The translations under genes were made by a program, and so were the position numbers. From Stenogyne calaminthoides (taxonomy: Eukaryota; Streptophyta; Magnoliopsida; Lamiales; Lamiaceae): a stretch of 64,000 nt of DNA. Location of the stretch: positions 1 to 64,000 of the forward strand of contig JBBCBC010000012.1 in assembly GCA_037126765.1 (NCBI GenBank). The letters run 5' to 3'. A model generated the notes under the pieces. The model worked only from the letters and a program-made list of their open reading frames with translations, ran no database searches and was not told the origin of the DNA. Positions 1 through 11,700 of the stretch are shown in pieces. Numbering within the stretch: position 1 is the first letter of the stretch; the number at the start of each line of letters is the position of its first letter.

Positions 1-29
1 ATCGAATAGGATCGCTACCATACTTGTCA

Positions 30-175
30 ATAGAACGTTTAAAGAAGTGTATTTTTGCACTATACCTTTTAGGGTCTTGTAAAAGGCCCTTGTTTGTGAC
101 ACTATTTGTTATAGTGAAGTTTTTAGCTATGAGTCTCATATAGACTGAATTAAGTCTATATAAAATGTTGAATTT
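30..175 (+). mobile_element. Diverged LTR fragment of the SIRE-like Copia family
   Basis: This stretch aligns by eye with 58415-58560, inside the presumed 5' LTR of the Copia element at the right end of the window. Both have a cacta(t/c)accttttagg(g/a)tcttgtaa block, then a cta(t)ttgttatagtga block, then a gactataka-type block in the same order and spacing. It has no coding sequence and is cut by the window edge. The 176-402 interval is AT-rich and shows nothing else I recognise. Confidence 0.6.
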
Positions 176-402
176 ATTTTATTTTTAATTAATTGATGAA
201 TTTTACTCTACCTATGAAAAATGGGTTCAAACAATAAGTTTTGTGTGAGACAATATGTTCATGCAATCAAACAAATGAAAATATTTTTCAATAAAAAACA
301 TATACTTTTTTTTTTAAAATATGTATATATTTAAAATATAAGTGTTGTTTTTTTTCTGTAGAGATTAGCTTTTAAATCCTAAAAAAGTTTTAGATTTATA
401 AG

Positions 403-1470
403 TGTAAGTACAAATCTCGTGATTTAAATATTAAAACACAGAATATGATTTACAACTTATTTCTTGAATGAATATAGCGGGTTCAATCTCTAATTTGTTC
501 CTCTGAATTCTTCTCTTCGTTGAATTTGACATTGACTTGGACGACTTTTTGGAGTGATCCTCGTCTTAATCTTGTCTGGAGTTGAAAATGGGGGATTTGA
601 AACGTTGATTCAAGAACTTGACGTCTTGTTTTGAATCGAACGTGGCTTTTGGACGAACTTCTTTGAGTTTGATGAAGAACACCTTTGAATGCTTGAATGT
701 TTGATGAAGATCTTCGAATCTTCAAGGGCTTGATGAAGAACTTTGAATCTTCAAGTGTTGAACGAAGAACTTCGAATCTTCAAGTGTTGAACGAAGAACG
801 CCTTTGATGGAAATGCCGAATTGGAGGGGTTTAGAGCCTTGATCTCGGTTTGGGAGTCGTTTCTGGATGGCTTACACGAAGAACGCTTGAAGCTGATGAA
901 GAACAACTTCAAATCTTCGAAGGTTTGATGAAGATCTTCGAAGAAATGTTTGATCGGAGGGGCTCAACACCTTAATCTCTGATCGAACGTCTTTTTTGGA
1001 TGCTTTGGACGAAGAACACCTTTGGAGAAGCTTCGAATCTTCAATAACGGTTGAAGGGAGCTTTGGACTCTTCTCGTCTTGCTCACCTGGAATGAGCTGA
1101 ATGTGTGTGTGAATGAGTTTGGGGCCCTATTTATAGGGTGAGGGATGATAATTGAGGTGCCATGTGACAGCCTCTGATTGGTCGAAGGGATTTTATGGCG
1201 TAATTAACGCAAACCATTTAATTTGATTGATTTGTCATTAATTCCCTTTTATTTATGACCAAATATTAGTCTGATTCGTCACATACGAGTATTCGCACGC
1301 TCGTACTGACTTGCATCGTGTATATATTAATATCAATTATTTAATTATTTAATTTGAAGAATTAATTTAGTAAATTCTCAATAAATAAATAAATAAATAA
1401 ATAAATGATTTAATATGTTGATTTGTACACGTATCATTATTTAATTGGGTGCAAATTTAATTTTCTTACA
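403..1470 (-). repeat. LTR (3' LTR in element orientation)
   Basis: 1068 bp, TGTAAG...CTTACA, paired with 4112-5134. It holds several copies of a short gaagaacttcgaatcttcaag unit and a run of AAAT repeats near 1380-1405. The purine-rich tract expected for plus-strand priming is at 1474-1483. Confidence 0.85.
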
Positions 1471-2240
1471 AATGCCCCCTCGTGCTTTGTTCACGGTCGT
1501 TTCTAGACTTGGAGTGAATGAAGCACAAAAATTTATTCACGGTCATTTTTTGACTTGAAGTGAACACAACACAAAAATTTATTCATGGTCATTTTTTTAC
1601 TTGAAGTGAATGAAATATGAATTTTATTCACAGTCATTTTTTGACTTGAAGTGAATGAAGTATGAATTTTATTTCAATTTCTTCATTTGCATTTGATTTT
1701 GAAGAACTTCGACTTGAATTTGTTTGATAGTTTTTGTTCGTATCAAGGAGCATTTCACTTGAATTTGTTTGATAGTTTTCTCTCGCATCAAGGAGCATTT
1801 CACTTGAATTTGTTTAATAGTTTTTTGCTCGTATGAAGGAGCATTTTCATCTCACTTTGTTTGATAGTTTTAGCTCGTATCAAGGAGCCTTTGAATTTGA
1901 TTAGTTTGATAGTTTTAGCTCGTATCAAGGAGCCTTTGAATTTGATTTGTTCGATGGTTTTAGCTCGTATCAAGGAGCCTTTGCAGACAATTTAGTCTCT
2001 TGTCGAGGAGGTTTTGTTTCGAGAACTTTAGTTTGTCTCTTCAAGAACTATCTCTTCTTGATCAACTAATTGCATGACTTTATCTTTGAAGATGAAGCAA
2101 GTTTTGAATTGGGTGACCAACTAATCGGTGGTACTTGCAATACTTTGGATCATCAGTCCTTCCCTCTTCTTCTGGTCATTTTATCTTCGGCAACTCAATG
2201 AGTTTTGCATCGAGCAATTCGTCAAATATTTCAGAGACAT
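1471..2240. repeat. Internal non-coding region with two short imperfect tandem arrays
   Basis: 1495-1660 holds about four copies of a ~45 bp unit built on ttattcacggtcatttttt / gacttgaagtgaa. 1700-1985 holds about six copies of a ~45-60 bp unit built on tttgatagttttagctcg / tatcaaggagc. Both lie between the gag piece and the 3' LTR of the gag-only element and have no open frame of interest. Confidence 0.6.
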
Positions 2241-2246
2241 TAGAGT

Positions 2247-2732
2247 CTAAAATTGGATATTGTCTTTGTCACATTTCTTCATGGTCAACCCTTTTTGCCC
2301 CCTATCTTGAGATTCTTGAACTGATGGTCCTTCAGCTCTAGTTGCAGTCATGCTGAGCTCCATGTTTTGAGCTCTTGTAACTAACTCTTCAAAGGTACTT
2401 GGTTGGATTCCTTGAAAAATGTATCGGAGACCCCACTGCATACCTTGAATGCGCATTTCGATTGCAGAAGCCTCAGATAGTCGATCTTTGCAGTTCAAAC
2501 TCAGATTCCTCCATCGATTAATGTAATCGATCACAGACTCCTCTTTCCATTGGCGGATGTTGGTTAGCTCGATCATGCTAACCATTCTCCTTGTGTTGTA
2601 GAAGCGATTCATGAATTCTTGCTCCATTTGATCCCATCTATCGATGGAGTTGGCTCCAAGTCAATGTACCAGTCGAAGGCATTTTCCTTCAAGGATCGTA
2701 TGAACTACTTGGCCAAGTGATCGTCATAAGTC
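2247..2732 (-). pseudogene. Gag fragment, C-terminal part (retrotransposon gag domain)
   Basis: The minus-strand reading contains the plant Gypsy gag signature: EQEFMNRFYNTRR, SVIDYINRWRNLSL, then CKDRLSEAS. The frame continues upstream to GTYDDHLAK near 2710-2732, where it is cut by the nested solo LTR. Its upstream half resumes at 3322 (HFVETCNNAG). No zinc knuckle or pol follows. It is an interrupted remnant. Confidence 0.75.
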
Positions 2733-2737
2733 CCGAC

Positions 2738-3321
2738 TGTTGTAGCACAAATCAAACTGGATATGTGCCCATATCCGACACGTCAGCAGGGCCCACCTAG
2801 GCCCGGATCAACCCAACCTGACAGAGGACCAACCTCACCTTAACGAGCGACCTCCCTCGAGGACGACCCATAGGCGAGGCTGGAAAGAGAAGAGTAAAGA
2901 CTATCTGAGCGGGCGACCTCCCCCGAGGTCGCTCCACGAGCAAAGTCGACAAGCACAACACGAGAAGATAATCCGGCGAAGTCAGGAACCGACGTCTACT
3001 TTACGAGACATGACAAGAGCATTTGATGTAAAATATATATATATAATAGATAAAATTTTACTGTTTAGATCAACGGTTGTAATAAAACCCTACGATAAAA
3101 GGTCAAGATGAATAGAATAGTACCACACCCCTCATTGTAAAGGACTTGGATCCTCCCAATCTTGCTCTCATTCTCCCATCATCTATACAATACCAAATTT
3201 AAGGGAAGAACTCTCAAGAGTTCTTCCCGCATTCTTCTCGTTCGATTATTACTTGTTTGTGCTACTAGAATCAATTCGCCACATTTACATTATTCTTAAC
3301 CCGATATTTTAGTACACAACA
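2738..3321. mobile_element. Nested solo LTR
   Basis: 584 bp beginning TGTTGTAGCAC and ending GTACACAACA, inserted in the gag of the surrounding element. Flanks are CCGAC (2733-2737) and CCGGC (3322-3326), a 5 bp target-site duplication with one mismatch. Removing it and one flank rejoins the gag reading (CNNAG | GTYDDHL). It is more GC-rich than its surroundings at its left end (cgacctccctcgaggacg). No primer-binding site or coding sequence is inside, so it is a solo LTR left by recombination. Confidence 0.75.
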
Positions 3322-3880
3322 CCGGCATTGTTGCACGTTTCAACAAAATGAGCCACGTGTTGCTTCAGATTTCCTTTGCCGTCAAATTGTTGGAATTTTA
3401 GAGGTTGATATCCAGCTGACATCTTCAAATCATCGATCCTCTTAGTATACGGCTTGGCGTAGGTAAAGCATGACTTGGAGCCTTCTTCATATTTTCCTTT
3501 TACCGTCTTCAGAACGAGCTCCTTAAGTTGGTCAACATTGATTCCCCCATTAGAAGAAATCTGTAATCTTTTGCAGTTGGCTCAGTTTCTGCCCCCTGAT
3601 GTTTGGTTGAGGTTTCTCTATCGTCGTGCTCCTCAACTTGATTTCTGATAGTATGGTTCTTATCACCGTTTTCCGCCTTATACATCAAATTGGAAAGTTG
3701 GGAGTCTCGATCTTGTAAGTGTTTTGTGAGTCCCTCGATGGCTTTGATCAAGTTAGCAAGCTGATCTTCAATAGTCATAGCACCCTCCATCATAACTGAA
3801 GTTGCACTCGAAGTTGAAGTGGAACTCGTTGATTCATCATCATCACTTTCACCAATGTACCGAGGCTTCAGTAGTTCCAA
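3322..3880 (-). pseudogene. Gag fragment, N-terminal part
   Basis: The minus-strand frame beginning at 3880 carries an acidic Ser/Thr-rich start, then the typical TIEDQLANLIKAIEGLTKHL stretch of plant Gypsy gag N-termini. The frame breaks near 3509. A later segment down to 3322 reads into HFVETCNNAG. It belongs with 2247-2732; the two halves are separated by the solo LTR and by at least one frame break. Confidence 0.7.
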
Positions 3881-4111
3881 TTAAAGGATTGGCTCCTGAA
3901 GAGGTCCCGAAGCTTAATCTTCTGGACATGCTCCGAGTAACAACATTGGCTTCTTTCGGTGCTTGAAGGATGGATCTTGATGTAGAAGATCCTACGAGAA
4001 GACATGTTGATGATCTTAAAGCTTTTCTTTGAAAAAGAAGAGATGAGAGCCTTTAAAAAAAAAAAGAAGAAGAGATGAGGGGTAGAGCAGTCCCATTGGG
4101 CGTGCCAAATT

Positions 4112-5134
4112 TGTAAGTACAAATCTCGTAATTTAAATATTAAAACACGGAATATGATTTACAACTTATTTCTTGAATGAATATAACGGGTTGAATATCT
4201 AATTTGTTCCTCTGAATTCTGCTCTTCGTTGACTTTGACCTTGACTGCCTTTTGGAGTGATCCTCGTCTTAATCTAGTCTTGAGTTGAAAGTGGGGGATT
4301 TGAAATGTTGATTCAAGGACTTGACATCTTATTTTGAATCGAACACGACTTTTTGACGAACTTCTTCGAGTTTGATGAAGAACGCCTTTGAATGCTTGAA
4401 TGTTTGATGAAGATCTTCGAATCTTCAAGGGCTTGATGAAGAACTTCGAATCTTCAAGTGTTGAACGAAAAATGCCTTTGAGGAGAAACAAAGAATCGGA
4501 GGGGTTTAGAGCCTTGATCTCGGATTGGGAGTCGTTTCTAGATGGCTTACACAAAGAACGCTTGAAGCTGATAAAGAACGTCTTCAAATCTTCGAAGGTT
4601 TGATGAAGATCTTCGAAAAAACGTTTGATCGGAGGGGCTCATCACCTTAATCTCTGATCGAACGTCTTTTTTGGATGCTTTGGATGAAGAACACCTTTGG
4701 AGAAGCTTTGAATATTCAAGAACGGTTGCAGAGAGCTCTAGACTCTTCTCGTCTTGCTCGTCTGGAATGAGTTGAATGTGTGTGTGAATGAGTTTGGACC
4801 CCTACTCATAAGGTGAGGGATGACAATTGAGGTGCCATGTGGCTGCCTCTAATTGGTCGAAGGGATTTGATGGCGTAATTAACGCAAATCATTTAATTTG
4901 ATTGATTTGTCATTAATTCCCTTTTATTTATGATCAAATATCAGTCTGATTCGTCACATACGAGTATTCAGACGCTCGTAAAATTTAACTGATTTGTATC
5001 ATGTATATATTAAATATCAATTATTTAATTTGGAGAATTAATTTAGTAAATTCTCAATAAATAAATAAATAATTTAATATGTTGATTTGTACACGTGTCA
5101 TTACTTAATTGGGTGCAAATTTAATTTGCTTACA
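4112..5134 (-). repeat. LTR (5' LTR in element orientation)
   Basis: 1023 bp, partner of 403-1470. On the minus strand the sequence immediately downstream (4111 and below) reads ATTTGGCACGCCCAATGGG, the place and form of a primer-binding site. The tRNA is not assigned. Confidence 0.85.
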
Positions 5135-5139
5135 ATAAG

Positions 5140-5767
5140 TATGTACTTGTGTAATCTCTGTGAAATATTGATCCTTCTGCTCGAAAATATTTTTCGAATT
5201 TTTATAGTAAGTTCGAGAAAATTTTCCGAATTCATGTACATAATTCAAAATTTATTTCCGAAATTTTACATGTGAAAAAATGAGAGGAATGTATAAGGAA
5301 GTATAATTTAAGGTGTATTGAGAAAATCAAGGAGAATATATTCATCATACGAATAGTGTATTAATCCAGATGGTGTATTATTAAAAAGGTAGGTGTGAGT
5401 AACCTGAGCCCACTTGAAATCCGTAAAAGGCCCAAGCCCAACAAATGAAAGGAAGTGGGCTAAGCCCATCTCGAAATAAAAAATCTGAGGAAAAATTCAA
5501 CTCTTCAGAGAAGACTTCTAAAGCATGTCCATGTGACCCGTCGGAAAAAGGTGGTCTAACCTCCATTAACGGCGACGATTGAAGGCGTCGTAATACATAA
5601 ACCCATCGCCGGCAGCATGGGCCGGAATCTGAGAAACCGTCGAACTATAAACTGCCTGATTCCCGTCCTTAATAGCCGTTGAAACTGATAACCCACTTCT
5701 CGCGGAACTGAATTAGGGTCCACGCCGCCACCGGAATTTTTTGTCGCCGTTCAACCCAATTACATCG
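5140..5767. other. Spacer upstream of the PIG-F gene
   Basis: Unique-looking sequence between the gag-only element and the first coding exon of PIG-F. The part from about 5580 is GC-richer and probably holds the promoter and 5' UTR. I could not identify a TATA box with confidence. Confidence 0.4.
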
Positions 5768-8700
5768 ATGAAACAACGCGTGCAGCAAAGAAAGGCTCCT
5801 TATAGTGCCAATTTAGCTGTCTCACTTGCATCTCCGCTCAAGGTGCTGCTATTGCATCTCACCTGTGGGCTAGGGTTAGGTTTAGCTTTTTGGGTGGCGT
5901 TCAATTTGTATTCACTTACTCTCATCCAGAATTCAGCGCAAACTCTCTTTGTAGTATGGGTACGTATTCCTCCACACATATCAGTCACTAAAAGTTTTCT
6001 AGATGTAAGTGGCATTTTTAATTTTTGTGTGTTTTCTCAGGTTGTGGAGGCTTCACTTGTCATTCCAATCTATAGTCTGTTTCGCCGCGATTCAGATAAA
6101 TGCTCTGTAATTATCTTGTTTTTGTTAATGTATCTTTCTATTTTGTTATAGTTTATTTGAAATAATTGTGTTGTTTTTTGCTTTTTCCAGTATGTCAAAG
6201 CCATAGCAAGAGGTCTGCTGGGGCTCCCTGCTGGTTAGTTCTTTAAATTTACGCCCCGAGTCATTTTTCATGTTTTTGTTTCTTCTTGCTATATGTTTAG
6301 GACAATAGGTAATTGACATTGTCTTAGTTCATCTATAAGTACCATTGAGTAGCATGACTTATTGATATTCTCTGTTTAAGTCTAAGGAATGCAACTATTC
6401 ATTGTGTGGCATTGGCAAGCATTAGAACTGAAGTTAGACATCAATGTAACTGTATTATATGAGATACCAAACATTGTCACCAAAAAATATTTATTGTAGA
6501 GCAATTAAAAAAAACTTAAAAATTTTGGTCCTATTTTCTCTTGAAAGATTGTCACCGCATTTATTATGCAATTAAGGCGCAACTAGTCTAAGCTATTCTT
6601 TGAAGAAAATAAATATATACAACTGTTGAAACTAGACCAATTTATTTGAGAAAATCTTATAGAAAGAGAAGAATGTACGTGTAATACCCGTTACTTTTTC
6701 TATGGAATAATATCTACTATTTTCTTATTAAATTAGCTTTCAAAATTTCGAGTTACAATACCCAGCCATAACTGCCACCCCAAATTAATATTCCCATAAT
6801 CCTGCGGTTACTCTTTTGATAATGGGTAAAAGAAACAGCTAATTTTTAAAGCTCAATTAAGGGGTCTCTCTCCTTCCTTCTCTCATTATCTCCCTCACAC
6901 AAAAAGATTGTCGGTTCTCTCTTCCACCAAAAGGTTCTCTTTCAAGCAGAAGACAGGTTGCAGCCCCTCTTTCCACTGGTTTTTCCCTCTGAATTTTTGT
7001 TGGAAGGTAATCTGTTCATTCCTTAGTAATCTGTACATCCCTTTTCTCCACAGTTTCTTTACTTATAATTTTAATACTCTATTTTTCTGATCCCAAATCT
7101 GTTTTGAGAAAATAATTGTGCATCTGTAAAATGTTGGATTGAGGGCTGACTGATTATATAAAGATTTCTCATGTCTTAAGCAACTTTTGCTGTCGCCACT
7201 TTTCTTATTCTTTTAAAATGTCAGCAGCAACTCCAAGATCCATGTATTTGAACGTTTAATTGTTTTATTAAACAAATTGCGTAGATAAGACAGTAATTTG
7301 AGAAATTGATTTAACTACTCTTTTTGTTTCCTAAAACAGAAAGTAGAGATATCATGATGCCATGATTTAGTTTGTATATTGAAAGTTTTTGTACAACTTT
7401 TCATGTCCCTTTATTATTTTTGGGACTGAAGTTTTAGGAATGTGAAAGGTATTGTTCGAGACTTATGTCAAAATTGATTTGGAGATTTAGGTTTGATTTG
7501 GGAATCTAGGGTTTTGAATTAGGGATTTCTTCGTCCTAAATTGTTTATCCAGATTTATAATTAAGGCCTTAGCTATTTATAAACCCTTGCTATTGTGTCC
7601 CTAGACTTGTATTAAATTTCAAATGGCTACAATATCAGTTCTTAGCTAGTAATCAGATTCTACACTAATTAAATTTATACGATTATCAATGCAAGATGAC
7701 GACAATTACGAGGACTGAGGACATATTTGTACGAGGCCTCTACCTATTATTTCTTGCAAGCGTATTCGAGGTGGGGTTTTCTTTCGATGTTCTACAGTGG
7801 TTAGTAGAACAAGTTGTTCATTGTTTAATGTTCTATGTGTTTTGTTGAATGTGTGTCTCCTACGTGTTATGTTCCATGTAATTTTATGTTCCATGCTATG
7901 ATACTCTACATGTTATGTGCCATGAATTCTAAGTTATGAAGTTTAATAGCCATTGACTAGTTCACGGGTCCGGGACCATGTAAGTTGTCCTCGGGAATGA
8001 CCAAGGTCTTTATATGATCTTGGGAAGGCCCTCAGTGCTCCATGAGAAACTTTACGTGTGAGAATACCAAAGTCATTAAAATGGCTTTGGGAAGGTTCAC
8101 AAACTTTACGTGTGAGAATACCAAAGTCATTAAAACGACTTTGGGAAGGTTCACAAACTTTACGTGTTAAAATACCAAAGTCATTAAAACGACTTTGGGA
8201 AGGTTCACAAACTTTACGTGTGAGAATACCGGGTCATTAGAAATGGCTTTGGGAAGGCTCACAACTCTACGTGTAGGAATACTAAAGTCAATTAAACGAC
8301 TTTGGAAAGGCCTACAACTATATGACAAATTATATGTGGTTAAGTTAAAGTATTATGATGTTTCATGTTTGCTCCTATGTGTACAACTCATGTTTAATAT
8401 TTAACTTGAGCAACTGAGTCCCACTGAGTGTGAATTCATACTCACCCCATCTATTTACAAATTTCAGGTTGAGGAGTTGGACGATGAGGAGGGGGATGGA
8501 TGACGACCCCTTAATTGAATTTTCCTTTAAATATTAAATAAATTATAGAAGTTTTGATGTTTCCGCTGCTAAAATAAAGTATTTTCAAAATTAATAGCCG
8601 TTGTTCTTTACCGTTAGGGTATTTTCAAATTACTAGACGTTATTTCTTACTGTTATGCATTTGAAATTTAAGTTTAGTCACTCCCAACTTAGTTACTTTA

Positions 8701-11700
8701 ACTACTTTATGAAAAGTCCGTTTTATGAAAATTGGGGTGTGACAGTACGAGATGCTACAAAAGTTTTTTCCTATGAGGGTATTTTGGAAACTTAATGAAT
8801 TGATTTTTCTTGCATCCGTTGATGATAGCTTAAACTAATAAAGATCTAGAATCGTAGAGAAAAAAGTTGAACAATGGTTACTAAGATTTTAATGTAGAAA
8901 GAAGGGGTCATAGAGAGTTGTGGAATTATAGATAGAAGAGAGGATAAAATTTGAAAACATGAATTTCTGAAAACATCCAAATGAAAGCGAGGGAATTAGG
9001 ATTTGAGTAGCATTAATTCTTGCTTCTTTAGAATGGACATTTTGGAATTTCTTTTATGGCTTTAAATCTTCCAAGATTTCTATCATACTTGTAATAAATT
9101 TTGAACAGCAACTATTCAAGTAGGTATATAGACATAGCTAACAAACTGTTGGGATTGTTGGAGTCTGAGTTGCGGAATGAGTCCAGGGAAGACAAGACGT
9201 TCGGAATGAGTCCAGGGAGGACAAGACGTTCGGAATGAGTCCAGGGAGGACAAGACGTTCGAAATGAGTCCAGGGAGGACAAGACGTTCGACCTAGTTGA
9301 GGTCGTGCACTTCCGCTCCAGTGTCAGTCTCCAGGTGGGAGATTGTTGAGTTATGGAGCCTGAGTGAAACGGGACGATGGAAAGCTTGAGGCGCCAACCA
9401 ACTTCGAGGTCGGCGGTGTGTGCTTCGTCGGCGCCCTATCGGCGCCATGGGCGCTCGAGCAATGTATGTGATCGGCGGAACCGCCGACCAAGGGCCGAGG
9501 TCGGCGGTTCCGGGAGGCCCGGACGCTGAAATAGAGTTTCGGCAGGATGAGCCAAATCTAGGGTTTTGGCCCGATTTCCCGATTCGGGTTTTTGTATAAA
9601 TAACCCCCGAACTTATCATTGTATCTTGCACTACTTGCACTATCTTATACGATATAGTAGATCTCTCCTGGCTTGGTAGTGCCCCTAGATGTAGTCAGTC
9701 TGACGAGCTGGGTAACCAAATTGTTTGTTCCTCTAATTCGTTGTTTCCATTATTTTCTCCCATAATTGCTTGTTTAATTCCTAACAACTGGTATCAGAGC
9801 ATCATGCTCAAGGGATCTGGTGGGAGCAATTATGGTGGCTAAAGGGAAATCGCCTGTTGAGAAGCTTGATGGAACGGATTTCGGATTTGTCGTTCGGTAT
9901 CTTACGGGCACAACCATCGAACGTCGAGAACGCAAGGCGCGCCGAAACAAAATTTGGTTGGTCGAGCAGAACCGCTCGACCAAAGCCCCAGGTCAAGCGG
10001 GTTCCATAGGCAGTTCGCGGAGTATGGGGCGTTGCTTGGAGTAGGTGGTTGGATGCAAGATCAAGATGGGCGTTGACACGTGGCTGAGATCGTTGTATCA
10101 GGTTAGATGCAAGATCAAGATGGGCGTTAGAAACGTGCCTGAGATTGTTGTATTAGGTTCTTGCAAGATCAAGTGTAAATCGAAGCCGAACGTTGAGGGA
10201 CATTGCTCGGATCGAGAGTTACTGCAATGAGAGATGGAGAAGACGAGTTACGTCTTTGAGTCGATCTCTGTGGGGAGATTGTTGGGATTGTTGGAGTCTG
10301 AGTTGCGGAATGAGTCCAGGGAGGACAAGACGTTCGACCTAGTTGAGGTCGTGCACTTCGCTCAAATGTCGATCTCGTGTTGATCTCGGTGAGAGATTGT
10401 TGGGTTATGGAGCATGAGTGAAGCGGGACGCAGAGTACGTGAGGCGCTTCGACGGTGCTCGAGGTCGGCGAGTGTGTGCTCGGTCGAGGCTATCTATCGG
10501 CGCCAGGAGGGCGCTCGGCGATGTATGTGATCGAAGCGTAACCGCTCGACCAAGGGCTGAGGTCGAGCGGTTCCGGAGGCCTGAACGCGGAAATAGGTTT
10601 CGGCCAGGATGGGCCATATCTAGGGTTTTGGCCTAGTTTCCCAGTTTGGGTTTTTTGTATAAATAACCCCCTGACTCCCCCATTGTATCTTGCATTACTT
10701 GCACTATCTTATACGATATAGTAGATCTCTCCTGGCTTGGTAGTGTCCCTAGATGTAGTCAGTCTGGCGAACTGGGTAACCAAATTGTTTGTTCCTCTAA
10801 TTCGTTGTTTCCATTATTTTCTCCCATAATTGCTTGTTTAATTCCTAACACAAACTGGTATTTAACCAATTGAATTGGCATAATATTTAATACTGTTGAG
10901 CAAAATGTGTGCCTAAAATTAAAGCCCGGCAAAGGACTCTGAATGAACAAAGTGATCCATGTGCAGAATTGGACTTTTCTGATACATGTCAGAGCTAGAA
11001 AGGGTTCTCTTGCTTCATATTTTCACTTTACATGTTTGTGTATGTGGGACTGCAGGATATGCATATAACCTTCAAATGTATTGTGCTTGGAATTTTAAAA
11101 TTTGGGATTAGTTATTAAAAGATAACTTATTAGCTTTTCCCCATTTCAGCAATCTTTCCTAAGATGTGTGTAATGTATGTTGCAGGTGCTTTAGTGAATG
11201 CATTTGGAGCGATTGTATTGGGGGCACCTGTTGGAATTCAGTATGTGATAGTCTTTTATACTGACTGTTTATCCATTTGGTTATCACTTGTTTAAAAATT
11301 GGAATTATGTTAATTGGCTGTGGTCTCTCACATTCTGCCATCCTTAATAACTCCTCTTAGGATCAGCGATTACCTTCAGTTCTCCTGTCTCTGATTTTGG
11401 ATTTGTCCCTTTACTCGATGTTCAAAAAATTTAAAAAACACTCTTATTTCAGTTGATGATGTTAGACCTTATGGTGTTTTGTATGGTTCTGTTTCAGGAT
11501 GCTAATAGTTAGTCTTGGTATGTCATAGTCCAACCTCAACATGATAAGATAGCTGTAGAAACAGAACGAGTTTGAGGAACTTATATAACTTGCTAATTTA
11601 TACTTTATTTTCATTGAATACAGGCACTTCGAAAAGACAATTCACTGGTCTCTTCTAATGTCGGTCTTTACAGTATGTACACCTTTTTTACATTACTGCA

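Larger units (their letters stand above)
403..5134 (-). mobile_element. Gag-only LTR retrotransposon (Gypsy-type, TR-GAG/LARD-like)
   Basis: Two direct repeats, 403-1470 and 4112-5134, both begin TGTAAGTACAAATCTCG and end CTTACA. They are flanked by an exact 5 bp target-site duplication, ATAAG (398-402 and 5135-5139), so this is one complete insertion. The coding strand is minus: a purine tract (GAGGGGGC read on minus) abuts the LTR at 1470, and a TGGCACGCCC-type primer-binding site lies next to 4112. Only gag pieces are found between the LTRs; I see no protease, reverse transcriptase, RNase H or integrase, so the element depended on a partner. The left LTR is ~45 bp longer because of extra copies of a cttcaagtgttgaacgaag unit. 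Confidence 0.88.

Noticed and set aside
5741..5767. Earlier start of the PIG-F reading frame
   Set aside because: The first codon is TTG, not ATG; the first ATG in this frame is at 5768.
8058..8404. Repetitive open frames encoding PKSLKWLWEGSQT-type repeats
   Set aside because: They arise because the 54 bp tandem unit is divisible by three; the region lies in a solo LTR in an intron.
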